Positions 9,438 to 19,229 are shown, counted from the stretch's first letter. The stretch: 64,000 bases of DNA from an uncultured Alphaproteobacteria bacterium (GCA_902618015.1 CACMYX010000003.1:120001-184000); one strand, 5' to 3'. Made by a program: numbers and translations. The notes: generated by a model from the sequence alone, not told the origin.

Positions 9438-11354
9438 ATGTCAAAAAATATACTTATTGATACTACAAATAACATTGAAACAAGAATTGCAGTTACTGAA
9501 GATGGCAAACTTGACGATTTTGAAATTGAAACAAATAAAAAAAATGCTGTAAAAGGTGACATTTATTTAGCTAAAATAACAAGAATTGAGCCATCACTTC
9601 AGGCGGCTTTCGTAGATTTTGGCACTAATAGAAATGGTTTTTTACCACTTACAGAAATTCATCCAGATTATTTCAAAATTCCTGCTGCAGATGAACAAAA
9701 GATAAAGGAGTTGAGTGAAAAAATAAATAATGAAGAGGAAAATGAAGAATTACAACACAATGATAATATTAATGAATTAGAAGAAACAGAAGAAGAAAAT
9801 GTAGCAATAAAATCTGGAGAAAATGAAGATGTTAAGGAAGAAAAAATAATTAACATTAAAAAAAGAAGAAATAAAAAAATAAGTCCAAAAAAAGAGTATT
9901 TCAATTATTTTAGAAAATATAAAATTCAAGATGTTATCAGACCAAAACAAGTTTTACTTGTTCAAATTAATAAAGAGGAAAGAGGGTTAAAAGGTGCAGC
10001 GCTTACAACTTATCTTTCATTTGCTGGTAGATATTGTGTACTTATGCCAAATAGTATGAACAGTGATGGTATTTCAAGAAAAATTGGAGATATTGAAGAA
10101 AGAAAAAAATTAAAAAAAATTCTTTCATCAGTAGAAATACCAGAAAAAATGTCTGTAATAGTAAGAACTGCAGGTATTGGCAGAACAAAGAAAGAAATTT
10201 CTAAAGACTTATCTTTTTTGGTAAAACAATGGAACAAAATTAGAGAACTTACTTTAAAATCAGAAGCTCCTCAAATGATACACGAGGAAGGAAATGTTTT
10301 AAAAAGAGCTATAAGAGATATGCTGAGCGAAGATGTTGAAAAAATCTTAGTAGATGGAAAAGATGGTTATGACAAAGTAAAAAAAATTACAAAAAATTTA
10401 GCTCCAACATATGTAAAAAAAATTAAGCAATATAAATCTGATGAAAATTCGCTATTTGCATCTAATAATATCGAAACACAAATAAATGATCTTTTTAGTT
10501 TAAATGTTAAGCTTAAATCTGGCGGCTCTATAGTAATTAATACGACAGAAGCATTAGTAGCAGTAGATGTAAATTCTGGAAAAAATACATCAGAAAGAAA
10601 TATAGAAAACACAGCTTTAAAAACAAATCTTGAGGCATCAGTAGAAATAGCTAGACAACTTAGATTAAGAGATCTCGGAGGCTTAGTTGTAATAGATTTT
10701 ATTGATATGGATGATTATAGAAATAATTTTAAAGTTGAAAAAAGTTTAAAAACTGCGCTTGTTAGAGATAGAGCAAGAGTACAATTTGGCAGAATTAGTA
10801 TGTTTGGGTTGATGGAACTTTCAAGACAAAGGTTAAGATCAAGCTTAATAGATAAATCTTTTGAGAAGTGTAATTATTGTAAAGGGTCAGGCTTAATCTT
10901 AAATTCTTCATCAATAGTAGATCAAATTATAAAGGTTATTAAAGAAAAAATATCAAATAGCAAAAATTCAATAATTAATGTTAAATGTAACAGTGAGTTA
11001 GCAGAAAGTTTATTAAATAATAAAAAGGATGAAATCTATTCACTAGAAAAAATTTATGAGTCTAAAATAAATTTTTATTTTAATCCACAATTCTCACTTC
11101 ATGATCCAATTATAGAAATAGATGAGAGTAAATTATCTAAAACTGAAGAGGATGTTAAAAAAATTAATAAAAAAACAAAAATATCTAAAAAGAAAAAGAT
11201 AATTAAAACTAAAACAACAAAAAAAAATATAAAAGAAAATAAATCTAATCAAAATGATATAAGTAAAATTGAAGATGTTGACAATAATTACGGAGTTGAT
11301 TCAACTGAGAGTGAAATAAATGAAGGTGATGAAAAAACTGGATGGTGGTCTTAA
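9438..11354 (+). CDS. rne: Ribonuclease E/G, short form with acidic insertion in the S1 domain
   Basis: 638 residues. The S1 RNA-binding domain begins near residue 37 and is interrupted after about residue 85 by a stretch of roughly 70 acidic and then basic residues. The catalytic aspartates are D377 (VDVNSGK) and D420 (VIDFIDM), and the zinc-link cysteines are C478 and C481 (CNYC). All are shifted by 74 residues against E. coli RNase E but keep its exact spacing. The C-terminal tail is only a short Lys-rich extension, so the degradosome scaffold is mostly missing. It cuts single-stranded RNA during mRNA decay and rRNA/tRNA processing. Confidence 0.94.
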   Translation: MSKNILIDTTNNIETRIAVTEDGKLDDFEIETNKKNAVKGDIYLAKITRIEPSLQAAFVDFGTNRNGFLPLTEIHPDYFKIPAADEQKIKELSEKINNEEENEELQHNDNINELEETEEENVAIKSGENEDVKEEKIINIKKRRNKKISPKKEYFNYFRKYKIQDVIRPKQVLLVQINKEERGLKGAALTTYLSFAGRYCVLMPNSMNSDGISRKIGDIEERKKLKKILSSVEIPEKMSVIVRTAGIGRTKKEISKDLSFLVKQWNKIRELTLKSEAPQMIHEEGNVLKRAIRDMLSEDVEKILVDGKDGYDKVKKITKNLAPTYVKKIKQYKSDENSLFASNNIETQINDLFSLNVKLKSGGSIVINTTEALVAVDVNSGKNTSERNIENTALKTNLEASVEIARQLRLRDLGGLVVIDFIDMDDYRNNFKVEKSLKTALVRDRARVQFGRISMFGLMELSRQRLRSSLIDKSFEKCNYCKGSGLILNSSSIVDQIIKVIKEKISNSKNSIINVKCNSELAESLLNNKKDEIYSLEKIYESKINFYFNPQFSLHDPIIEIDESKLSKTEEDVKKINKKTKISKKKKIIKTKTTKKNIKENKSNQNDISKIEDVDNNYGVDSTESEINEGDEKTGWWS

Positions 11355-12627
11355 AAAAAATTTATTATTATTTTTTTTATTATTTTTTATATTATCGCAT
11401 AACACTTTAAGTGCACAGATATTAGATTATGAAACAGAACAATTTATCAATGAGATTATTGAGGATATTTCAAAAGTTAATAATGTAAATAAAAAAATAA
11501 AATTTAAGATTACTAGTAATGCTGATATTAACGCATATGTTGATTTTCAAAATGTAATTCATATTAATTCTGGTTTGATTCAACATTCCGAAGATTATAT
11601 TGCTCTTCTTTCAGTATTAGCGCATGAGATTGGTCACATAGATTTAAATCATATTTCTTCGAGAAAAAAAATTATAGAAGATAATAAAAAATATAATAAT
11701 TTAAGTATTTTTTCAGTAATTGCGGGTTCCACGCTAACAAATAGTCCTAGTTTTTTACAAACAAGTATTGTGAGTTCAGCTGCCTTATCAAACAAATACA
11801 TTGACTTTACTAAAGAGCAAGAAATGGATGCAGACTTGTACGCTTTAAAAACTTTAGCTTCAATGAATATTTACTCCGACTCAATTATAAAATTGTTAAA
11901 AAAAATTGAAGAGAAATTATCAGACAAAGGTTTTTCTAAGGATGAACAAAGGCTAAGTACTCATCCATATTTTGAAGACAGAATTCAATTAATTAAAAAT
12001 TTTAGAAATAACAAAAATAATAATTTTAATACTTATCACAATAATCGTTTTAATTACATTAAAGCTAAATTCATAGGTTATGGTGATAATCATAATATGA
12101 TAAATTATTTAAATGAACCGTTTAAAACATATGCTGAATCAATCAAATACTCTAGAAATGGAAACTTAAAAATGTCTTTAGAGGCAATAAATCAAATAAT
12201 TGAAAAAGATTACAATAATAGCTTCTTAATGGAAACAAAAGCTGATATTTTATATTCTCACGGTTTCACAAATGAAGCAATAAAGTTTTATAAAAAAAAT
12301 TTAGAACAATATCCTTTTAATTATTATGCTCAAATTAGAATATTTGAAAATATTGAGACTAAAGAATTATCTCTGATACAGATAGAAAATATTTTTGATA
12401 AAAATAAAGTTCTTTTGTATAAACATTTTAATAATAAAAATATTTTATTAAAATATCTTACTTTAGCACAAATATTAAATAAGAAAGATTGGATTAATTT
12501 CTTAAATTTCTATTTAAATATAGAGCTAAAAGACAAAGAACAAATTTTTAAAGAAATTGCATATTTCAAAAAAACTAAAGATATGAATTTATTTGAATTT
12601 ATTAAAAAAATTGAAAGTTCAATCTAA
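11320..12627 (+). CDS. Secreted M48-family metalloprotease with C-terminal TPR-like region (BepA-like)
   Basis: 435 residues. A signal peptide (hydrophobic residues 14-29, cleavage likely after LSAQ) sends it to the periplasm. The zinc site is HEIGH (102-106) with the third ligand in EQEMDADLYAL, the M48 pattern. The C-terminal half is helical, with TPR-like spacing (AINQIIEKDY...AIKFYKKNLEQYP), as in BepA/YfgC, which repairs or degrades outer-membrane assembly intermediates. The start overlaps the end of rne by 35 bp; a second ATG three codons later is equally possible. The stop overlaps the next start (TAATG). Confidence 0.88.
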   Translation: MKVMKKLDGGLKKNLLLFFLLFFILSHNTLSAQILDYETEQFINEIIEDISKVNNVNKKIKFKITSNADINAYVDFQNVIHINSGLIQHSEDYIALLSVLAHEIGHIDLNHISSRKKIIEDNKKYNNLSIFSVIAGSTLTNSPSFLQTSIVSSAALSNKYIDFTKEQEMDADLYALKTLASMNIYSDSIIKLLKKIEEKLSDKGFSKDEQRLSTHPYFEDRIQLIKNFRNNKNNNFNTYHNNRFNYIKAKFIGYGDNHNMINYLNEPFKTYAESIKYSRNGNLKMSLEAINQIIEKDYNNSFLMETKADILYSHGFTNEAIKFYKKNLEQYPFNYYAQIRIFENIETKELSLIQIENIFDKNKVLLYKHFNNKNILLKYLTLAQILNKKDWINFLNFYLNIELKDKEQIFKEIAYFKKTKDMNLFEFIKKIESSI

Positions 12628-13685
12628 TGAATGGATCTTTAGTATATCAGGATTATATAAAATTAATTTCAAGCAATTACATAGTTAATAAATATTTAGA
12701 AAAGAGCCAAATACAGCCATCAAGCCTTGATTTATCTCTTAGCGAAGAGTGTTATGAAATTAAATGTAGTTTTTTATCTTATAACACAAAAGTTAGAAGT
12801 AAACTTAAGAATTTAGCAATTAAAAAAATTAATCTTGATAGAGATTTTATCTTTAAAAAAAATAAAACATACATTGTTAAGCTAAATGAAAGATTGAATC
12901 TAAATAATAACATATTTGGACATTGTAATCCTAAAAGCAGTACAGGTAGATTAGATATTTTTTGTAGAACTATAGTTGATTACGCAGAAGAATATGAAAA
13001 AATACCCAAAAATTATAAAGGTGAACTATTTTTAGAAATAACATCAAGATCTTTCAATGTGGCATTAAGAAAAGGAGATAGCTTAAATCAATTAAGACTT
13101 GTTTATAAAAATCATAAATATTTAACTGATCAACAGTTAGTAAATTTAAATAAAATTGAAAAAATTACTAATTTAGCTGAAAGTAAAATTAAGATTAATA
13201 ATGGAATTAGATTATCTGTTGATTTATCTCCATCAAAACTGGTTGCTTATGTTGCAAAACAAAATACACCTATTTTAAAATTTTCAAAAACAAAATTTCA
13301 TAAAATAAATGATTTTTGGAGACCATTAAAAAGCAAAAATAAAACATTGCCTATTGAAAAGAACAACTTTTATATATTAAAATCAAAAGAAAAGGTTGTT
13401 ATTCCATCTCATTTAGCAGGTGAAATGGTTCCATATGATACTGGTATAGGAGATTTCAGAGCTCATTATGCTGGTTTTTTTGATCCTGGCTTTGGAATAA
13501 AAAATGGCTCTTACGCAGTACTTGAAGTGAAAACTAATGAAGTACCGTTTTTATTAGAAGATGGCCAGACAATTGCTAGAATTAAATATGAAAAGTTGAA
13601 CAAAAACAGTAATATAGTATACGGGAAACATATAAAATCTAATTATCAAAATCAAGGATTGAAGCTAAGCAAACATTTTAAGTAA
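12627..13685 (+). CDS. dcd: 2'-deoxycytidine 5'-triphosphate deaminase, double-domain form
   Basis: 352 residues, about twice the size of E. coli Dcd. Two dUTPase/Dcd-fold halves can be seen: IQPSSLDLSL and FGHCNPKSSTGRLDIF in the first, and GEMVPYDTGIGDFRAHYAGFFDPGFG in the second. This long form is usual in alphaproteobacteria. It converts dCTP to dUTP and so feeds dTMP synthesis with thyA, which is in this window at about 60 kb. The ATG overlaps the preceding stop by one base, and aroQ starts one base after its stop, so it sits in the rne-to-aat operon. Confidence 0.9.
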   Translation: MNGSLVYQDYIKLISSNYIVNKYLEKSQIQPSSLDLSLSEECYEIKCSFLSYNTKVRSKLKNLAIKKINLDRDFIFKKNKTYIVKLNERLNLNNNIFGHCNPKSSTGRLDIFCRTIVDYAEEYEKIPKNYKGELFLEITSRSFNVALRKGDSLNQLRLVYKNHKYLTDQQLVNLNKIEKITNLAESKIKINNGIRLSVDLSPSKLVAYVAKQNTPILKFSKTKFHKINDFWRPLKSKNKTLPIEKNNFYILKSKEKVVIPSHLAGEMVPYDTGIGDFRAHYAGFFDPGFGIKNGSYAVLEVKTNEVPFLLEDGQTIARIKYEKLNKNSNIVYGKHIKSNYQNQGLKLSKHFK

Positions 13686-13686
13686 A

Positions 13687-14124
13687 ATGAAAAAAATAAT
13701 AATTATAAATGGACCTAACTTAAATTTATTGGGAAATAGAGAAGATGATATTTATGGGAATGATAGTTTAGATAAAATTAAATCTGATTGCGAAAAAAAA
13801 GGTTTAGAAATAAATTTAGAAATTATTTTTTTTCAATCAAATAATGAAGGTGAACTAATTGATAAAATCCATGAAGTTAATGATATTTATGATGGTGTAA
13901 TTATTAATCCAGCAGCATTCACTCATTCTTCCATTGCAATATTAGATTCTTTAAGAGCAATTAATAAACCAAAAATTGAAATTCACCTTTCAAATATTTA
14001 TGCAAGAGAAGAATATAGAAAAAAAAGTATTACTTCCGAAGGAGTAGATGGGTTGATTTGTGGATTCGGTGGAAATAGTTATCTTCTAGGAATTGAAGCA
14101 ATAAGCAAATTAATTTATAAATAA
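13687..14124 (+). CDS. aroQ: Type II 3-dehydroquinate dehydratase
   Basis: 145 residues. The N-terminal block INGPNLNLLGNRE holds the conserved Asn, and its Arg is part of the flexible lid. NPAAFTHSSIAI and the catalytic His region VEIHLSNIYAREEYR follow. It catalyses the third step of the shikimate pathway. It lies directly before accB-accC, a gene order often seen in alphaproteobacteria. Confidence 0.96.
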   Translation: MKKIIIINGPNLNLLGNREDDIYGNDSLDKIKSDCEKKGLEINLEIIFFQSNNEGELIDKIHEVNDIYDGVIINPAAFTHSSIAILDSLRAINKPKIEIHLSNIYAREEYRKKSITSEGVDGLICGFGGNSYLLGIEAISKLIYK

Positions 14125-14126
14125 TT

Positions 14127-14573
14127 ATGACTAAAATAGATAAAACAGATTTAGAAAATATTAAGTTAATCGTTAAAGAATCAAAAATTAAAAGTGTTGC
14201 TAAAATAAAAATAAAAAAAAATGATTATGAAATTGAGATTACCTCAAATAACTTCGTTGAAAACAATGTTTCTGTTCAAAAAATAGAAAAAAATACTGAA
14301 GTTAAAGAGGTTGAAAATACAAATAATGTTGTAAATGAAGATAATATTGTTAAATCTCCAATGGTAGGAGTTGCTTATCTTTCTGCTGATCCAAATTCGC
14401 AACCTTACGTTAAAGTTGGTCAACATGTTAAAGCCGGTGATACTTTATTGTTAATTGAAGCAATGAAAACTTTTAATGAAATCAAAGCTCCTAGATCTGG
14501 TATTATCAAAAAAATAGTTACGTTGAATAGTCAGCCCGTTGAATATGGTGACACTCTTATAATTTTTGAATAA
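14127..14573 (+). CDS. accB: Biotin carboxyl carrier protein of acetyl-CoA carboxylase
   Basis: 148 residues. The C-terminal biotinyl domain (about residues 75-148) has EAMKTFNEI with the biotinylated Lys114; most homologues have EAMKM, so Thr replaces Met here, a known variation. A Lys/Asn/Val-rich linker at residues 45-75 connects it to the N-terminal region. It carries CO2 between biotin carboxylase and carboxyltransferase in fatty acid synthesis. Its stop overlaps the accC start by one base (TAATG). Confidence 0.96.
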   Translation: MTKIDKTDLENIKLIVKESKIKSVAKIKIKKNDYEIEITSNNFVENNVSVQKIEKNTEVKEVENTNNVVNEDNIVKSPMVGVAYLSADPNSQPYVKVGQHVKAGDTLLLIEAMKTFNEIKAPRSGIIKKIVTLNSQPVEYGDTLIIFE

Positions 14574-15904
14574 TGTTCAAAAAAATACTGATTGCTAATA
14601 GAGGCGAAATTGCTTTACGTGTTCTTAGAGCCTGCAGAGAATTAGGAATAAAAACTGTAGCCATTCACTCTGATGTTGATGAAAATGCAATGCATGTAAG
14701 AATGGCCGATGAAAGTATTTGTGTTGGACCCGCATCTGCACAATCAAGTTATTTAAATATTCCTGCAATAATTACAGCTGCAACATTAACTGGTGTCGAT
14801 GCTATTCATCCAGGATATGGTTTTTTAAGTGAAAATCAAAGGTTTGCCGAAATTATTGAAGAACACAATATTAAATTTATTGGACCAAAATCAGAACATA
14901 TCAAAATGATGGGTAACAAAATTGATGCAAAAAAAATAATGGATGAAACTGGGGTGCCAACAGTAAAGGGTATAAATGACTTAAGCGATAAAAATAAAAT
15001 TGAAGATTTTATAAAAAAAGTAAAATACCCAATTATAGTAAAAGCAGCGAGTGGTGGTGGTGGAAAAGGAATGAGAATTGTCACAGAAGAAGATGATTTA
15101 AATAAAGCTATAAATGAAGCAAAAATTGAAGCAAAAAAATCATTTAATGATGAAAATGTTTATTTAGAAAAATTTTTAATATCTCCTAAACATATTGAAA
15201 TTCAAGTTCTTTGTGATTCATTTGGAAATGTTGTTACTCTTGGAGAAAGAGATTGCTCAATTCAAAGGAAGCATCAAAAACTTATTGAAGAAAGTCCAAG
15301 CTCAGTTCTAACAAATGAAAATAGAGAAAAAATTTCTGAACTTTGTAGAAAATCTATGAAAGAAATCGGATATGAAGGAGTTGGAACATTAGAATTTTTA
15401 TATGAAAATAATGAGTTTTATTTTATGGAAATGAATACAAGATTACAAGTTGAGCACCCAGTCACAGAAATGGTTACTGGAATAGATCTTGTTAAGGAAC
15501 AAATTCTCGTCGCTAATGGTGAAAAACTTAAAATAAAACAAGAAGATATAAAACTTAAGGGTAGTTCAATTGAATGTCGAATTAATGCTGAACATCCAGA
15601 GAGTTTTATACCATCACCTGGTAAGATAACACAATATCATCAACCTGGAGGACTAGGTATTCGAGTAGACTCAGCTGTTTACGATGGATACTCAATTCCA
15701 TCCCACTATGATAGTATGATTGGTAAGCTAATTACCTACGGCGCAACAAGATCAGAAGCTCTAAAAAAAATGAATAGAGCATTAGAAGAATATGTAATTA
15801 TGGGAATAAATACTAATATTCAACTACATCAAAAAATTATTCAAACTGATGAGTTTAAAAGAGGAAGTTACAACATTAATTTTATGTCAAATTTAATTGA
15901 GTAA
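14573..15904 (+). CDS. accC: Biotin carboxylase subunit of acetyl-CoA carboxylase
   Basis: 443 residues. It begins with KKILIANRGEIALRVLRA and has the ATP-grasp glycine loop ASGGGGKGMR, HIEIQVLCDSFGNVVTLGERDCSIQRKHQK and MNTRLQVEHPVTE, all standard for AccC. It carboxylates the biotin of AccB with bicarbonate and ATP. It is translationally coupled to accB, and its end overlaps the aat start. Confidence 0.97.
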   Translation: MFKKILIANRGEIALRVLRACRELGIKTVAIHSDVDENAMHVRMADESICVGPASAQSSYLNIPAIITAATLTGVDAIHPGYGFLSENQRFAEIIEEHNIKFIGPKSEHIKMMGNKIDAKKIMDETGVPTVKGINDLSDKNKIEDFIKKVKYPIIVKAASGGGGKGMRIVTEEDDLNKAINEAKIEAKKSFNDENVYLEKFLISPKHIEIQVLCDSFGNVVTLGERDCSIQRKHQKLIEESPSSVLTNENREKISELCRKSMKEIGYEGVGTLEFLYENNEFYFMEMNTRLQVEHPVTEMVTGIDLVKEQILVANGEKLKIKQEDIKLKGSSIECRINAEHPESFIPSPGKITQYHQPGGLGIRVDSAVYDGYSIPSHYDSMIGKLITYGATRSEALKKMNRALEEYVIMGINTNIQLHQKIIQTDEFKRGSYNINFMSNLIE

Positions 15905-16550
15905 AATAATTGATTTAAACAGCTTAATAGAATTTTATAAAAGAGCTTACTTTCCGATGGCTGATAGTAAGTATTCTGAAGAAATAAAATTTTATAAACC
16001 CAAATTAAGATTTATCATTCCAATTTCAAATTTTCACTATCCAAAGAAACTTTTTAGTGAGTTTAAAAAAACAAAATATAGTTTTAAAATTGATCAAAAT
16101 TTTTCAAAAGTTATTGAGTTATGCAAAGAAATTAAAAGAAAAGATCAAGATACTTGGATTAATGAAATTATTTTAGATACATATATTGAATTACATAAAA
16201 TAGGAAAATGTCACAGTGTAGAATGTTATGAAGATGATAATCTAATTGGTGGTTTATACGGTTTACATATAGGATCATGTTTTTTTGGTGAAAGCATGTT
16301 TAGTTTAAAGACTAATACAAGTAAGTTTTGTCTACTTTATTTATTGGCAATATTGAAAAAAAATAATTTTTCCATTTTAGATTCACAGTTTTTCAATCCC
16401 CATTTAGTTCAGTTTGGAGCGTACGAGATAGAAACTGAAATTTATGAAAATAAACTTAAAGAAAGTTTAGAGATTGAAAGTTGCTTTAAGGAAGTTAATA
16501 ATTTTCAAGAAGTCTTATCGTTACTACAATCAACTAACCAAAGATCATAA
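15897..16550 (+). CDS. aat: Leucyl/phenylalanyl-tRNA--protein transferase
   Basis: 217 residues. The blocks AYFPMADSKYSEEIKFYKPK (N-terminal) and ECYEDDNLIGGLYGLHIGSCFFGESMFS (GNAT-like core) identify the Aat family, which adds Leu or Phe to proteins with N-terminal Lys or Arg and marks them for ClpAP. The start is a TTG overlapping the accC stop by eight bases; the later ATG (at MADSKY) would remove conserved sequence, so TTG is preferred. The 3' end overlaps the convergent DUF2155 gene by about 46 bp. Confidence 0.92.
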   Translation: MSKIIDLNSLIEFYKRAYFPMADSKYSEEIKFYKPKLRFIIPISNFHYPKKLFSEFKKTKYSFKIDQNFSKVIELCKEIKRKDQDTWINEIILDTYIELHKIGKCHSVECYEDDNLIGGLYGLHIGSCFFGESMFSLKTNTSKFCLLYLLAILKKNNFSILDSQFFNPHLVQFGAYEIETEIYENKLKESLEIESCFKEVNNFQEVLSLLQSTNQRS

Positions 16551-16909
16551 ATAGGATTTTCTAACGGAGTAACATCGGGAGAAGAAGAAATCATCCAGCC
16601 TTTATAAATATTAATATTTTCATTATTGATAGTATCATAAACATCTATCAACACATAATCTTCAGGAATTTCAGTTGGAGGAGTGCTACCGCAATACAAA
16701 ACTTCAATATTTAAAGTTTCCCATGATATTTTCGAACTTACCAAAATATCCTTAGTGGAAACTTTATTAGTAGTCTTATTTAATAACTTAAAAGAGGCAT
16801 ACTTTTTTTCAATAGTCTCAGCAAAAACAGTTAACGGTAGGAGAAAAAAAAATGTTACTCTAATTAGGAGTCCAAGATTTATATTCTTCTTCTTTTTTTT
16901 CTGGGTCAT
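16505..16909 (-). CDS. Secreted DUF2155-domain protein
   Basis: 134 residues from the ATG giving MTQKKKKKNINLG. A Lys-rich n-region and a hydrophobic stretch ending in TVFA form a signal peptide. The domain has CGSTPPTEIPEDYVLIDVYD, KGWMISSSPDVTPLENPIYDLWLVDC and a conserved Cys pair, the pattern of DUF2155. The function is unknown, and the family is nearly always next to the NDUFA12-like gene in alphaproteobacteria, as here. The 5' end overlaps the end of that gene by about 50 bp. Confidence 0.85.
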   Translation of the reverse strand: MTQKKKKKNINLGLLIRVTFFFLLPLTVFAETIEKKYASFKLLNKTTNKVSTKDILVSSKISWETLNIEVLYCGSTPPTEIPEDYVLIDVYDTINNENINIYKGWMISSSPDVTPLENPIYDLWLVDCSNDKTS

Positions 16910-17216
16910 AATTTTTTGAGAGAGGATGAGATGTTGGGAAATATGCATCACTAGTACCAGTCATATTTGGTTTATGATTTTTTTGCCATTTGTATTTATG
17001 TGAATAGTCAATTGGAGGATTATCAATAGATTTGTGCAGCCAAGCATGCCAGTGTGGCGGTATATTTGATGCTTCTATTTCACCATTAAAAATTACCCAT
17101 CTTTTTGCTTTTAAATCTTTAAAATCTTTGGAGCTAGAGTAATATTTATTCCCTAAATCATCACTACCAACTAAGTTTCCTTTAAGCCAAGTATAGATTT
17201 TTGTTCCTAATGACAT
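16860..17216 (-). CDS. NDUFA12-like complex I accessory subunit (17.2-kDa type)
   Basis: 118 residues from the ATG giving MSLGTKIYTW. GNLVGSDDLGNKYYSS, AKRWVIFNGEIEASNIPPHWHAWLH and PNMTGTSDAYFP are the hallmark blocks of the NDUFA12 family, an accessory subunit of NADH:ubiquinone oxidoreductase shared by alphaproteobacteria and mitochondria. A longer reading frame upstream would overlap pyrC by 19 bp and lacks similarity, so the shorter start is preferred. This gene is good evidence for an alphaproteobacterial origin. Confidence 0.92.
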   Translation of the reverse strand: MSLGTKIYTWLKGNLVGSDDLGNKYYSSSKDFKDLKAKRWVIFNGEIEASNIPPHWHAWLHKSIDNPPIDYSHKYKWQKNHKPNMTGTSDAYFPTSHPLSKNYDPEKKEEEYKSWTPN

Positions 17217-17233
17217 TAATATTTCTATAAAGA

Positions 17234-18268
17234 TTAATGGACCACTTTCCAATTAATTTTTTTATTAGCATAAAAATTCTTAACCTGAATATCATTATAA
17301 CTAGATAATTCTGACATAATCCATTCTTTTTTTTCTAATTTAATTTTTTTATCATTAATTGGAAAACTATAATGTTTTGCTCCGTTAATTGAACAAAATA
17401 TCTCCAACTTATCAATTGCATTTTCTTGGTCAAAAATTTCTGCATATAATTCTATTGAGCAAGGAGATGAAAATATCCCTGGTTTAGATGACATATCTGG
17501 TTTTTTTTCTTGAATTGGATGTGGAGCTGAGTCCGTACCTAAAAAAAATTTAGAATTATCGTGACATGCAGCTTTTCTTAATTCTATTAAATCTGTTTCG
17601 TTTTTAACAACTGGCATACAAAAATGGTGAGGATTAATAGAATCATCATGAAATACATCTTTTTTTGTTAAAAGCATGTGGTGAGGTGTAATTGTTCCTG
17701 CAATATTTTCATTTTCTTTCACATAATTAACTCCATATGAAGTTGATACATGTTCAAGTGTGATTTTTAAAAGAGGAAATTTTTTTCTAATAATGCTTAA
17801 TTCATCATCTATAAAATATTTTTCTCTATCAAAAATATCTATATCTTCAGCTACTTTTTCACCGTGTATTAGTAATGGACTTTTTTCTTCTTCTAAAATC
17901 TCTAAAAATTTAAAGATTTTTGAAATGTCACTTACTCCATGACTTGAGTTTGTAGTTGCATTTGAGGGATAAAGTTTAGATCCAAAGAAAACTTTATTTT
18001 GTATACCTTTTCTAAAATCATCTAAATCTAAATTTTCATTTAAATAACATGGTATAAGTGGTTCAAAATTATTACTAGATGCTTTATTTAAAAGCTCTCT
18101 ATAAGCAGAGGCTTTGTTAGTATCTGTTATGGGAATTTCTGTATTTGGCATTGCCACACATCTATTATTTATTCTTGAGGAGAAATTAGTAACCATTTCT
18201 AACATGTCGCCTTCTCTAAAATGTACATGCCAATCATCAGGCTGAATTATTTCAATATTTTTATTCAC
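17234..18268 (-). CDS. pyrC: Dihydroorotase (class II, PyrC type)
   Basis: 344 residues, matching the E. coli PyrC class. Metal ligands are visible: HVH (H14, H16) in DDWHVHFREG, the carboxylated Lys in FFGSKLYPSNATTNSSHGV, His in LLIHGE and LEHVST, and the Asp in FLGTDSAPH. It closes carbamoyl-aspartate to dihydroorotate in pyrimidine synthesis. The start overlaps the end of the glycosyltransferase gene by eight bases. Confidence 0.95.
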   Translation of the reverse strand: MNKNIEIIQPDDWHVHFREGDMLEMVTNFSSRINNRCVAMPNTEIPITDTNKASAYRELLNKASSNNFEPLIPCYLNENLDLDDFRKGIQNKVFFGSKLYPSNATTNSSHGVSDISKIFKFLEILEEEKSPLLIHGEKVAEDIDIFDREKYFIDDELSIIRKKFPLLKITLEHVSTSYGVNYVKENENIAGTITPHHMLLTKKDVFHDDSINPHHFCMPVVKNETDLIELRKAACHDNSKFFLGTDSAPHPIQEKKPDMSSKPGIFSSPCSIELYAEIFDQENAIDKLEIFCSINGAKHYSFPINDKKIKLEKKEWIMSELSSYNDIQVKNFYANKKINWKVVH

Positions 18269-19184
18269 AATAATTATTTTTTTGTAATGTAAAATAAATC
18301 TTTTCTACGCTTATAGAATCCATATAGGACTTTGTTTTATCAATATTTATACTTTTAAAATAGTCATAGCTTTCATTTGTTCTTATAACTTGTGAATCTT
18401 GCATAAATGGACCGTAAATCACATCATTTGTTGGGCCAAATAATACTATAGACTTTAATTTTGTGGCAGAGGCCATATGTGATAATCCTGAATCATTTCC
18501 AATAAATAATTTTGATTTCTTCATATAAGCAGCAGTTTGAGTCAATGATGCACCAAATAAATTAATTATCTTATTACTATCAATATTTTTAGTTATTTCA
18601 TTTAAATAATTTTCTTCTTCTGACTTTGAACCAACTAAAATAAATTTAATATTTTTATTTTGAGATAAAATTTTGATTAATAGTGAATTATAATTTTTAA
18701 CATTCCAAATTTTTGGTTTCCAATTTCCACCTGGAAATATAACAAAATATTTAAAATCATTGGACAAATGTTTTGTAACTATTTCTTCTTCTTCTTTATT
18801 TGTCTCAATAAACAAATCTGAACAATCAAATTTAAAGTAATTAGATAATTGCTGTACATGATTTAGATTAGATTTTTTTTTAAAAATAAATTTTTGCTTA
18901 TGTTTTAAAAAAAATGATAACAACGAACTTCTAAAATCAATAATTATATCCCAATTTTTTCCATAACAATTAAAAAATATATCTAACCAATGCATATTGT
19001 ATCTTTTTTTTGAAACAGTGATTATGGTTTCTACAGATTTAAAGTTTTTGAAAATTGATTTAGCAGATGGACCAATTACAAATGTAAATTTAGTTTCAGG
19101 ATATTTATTACTAAAATAATTTATTACTCCAGTTGATAGAATGGTATCTCCAATAAGATTTGACGAAATAACAAGAATTTTCAC
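18261..19184 (-). CDS. Glycosyltransferase family 9 (ADP-heptose:LPS heptosyltransferase-like)
   Basis: 307 residues. It has the GT9 pattern: N-terminal ISSNLIGDTILSTGVINYF, a central FPGGNWKPKIW, and the nucleotide-sugar binding block FIGNDSGLSHMASATKLKSIVLFGPTN. It probably adds a heptose or related sugar to the LPS core at the inner face of the cytoplasmic membrane. Which acceptor cannot be said. No other LPS gene is adjacent; it sits upstream of pyrC in the same transcription unit. Confidence 0.85.
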   Translation of the reverse strand: MKILVISSNLIGDTILSTGVINYFSNKYPETKFTFVIGPSAKSIFKNFKSVETIITVSKKRYNMHWLDIFFNCYGKNWDIIIDFRSSLLSFFLKHKQKFIFKKKSNLNHVQQLSNYFKFDCSDLFIETNKEEEEIVTKHLSNDFKYFVIFPGGNWKPKIWNVKNYNSLLIKILSQNKNIKFILVGSKSEEENYLNEITKNIDSNKIINLFGASLTQTAAYMKKSKLFIGNDSGLSHMASATKLKSIVLFGPTNDVIYGPFMQDSQVIRTNESYDYFKSINIDKTKSYMDSISVEKIYFTLQKNNYCE

Positions 19185-19229
19185 AGAAATATTACACTTT
19201 TAATATATTCAATATATATTTAGATAATT

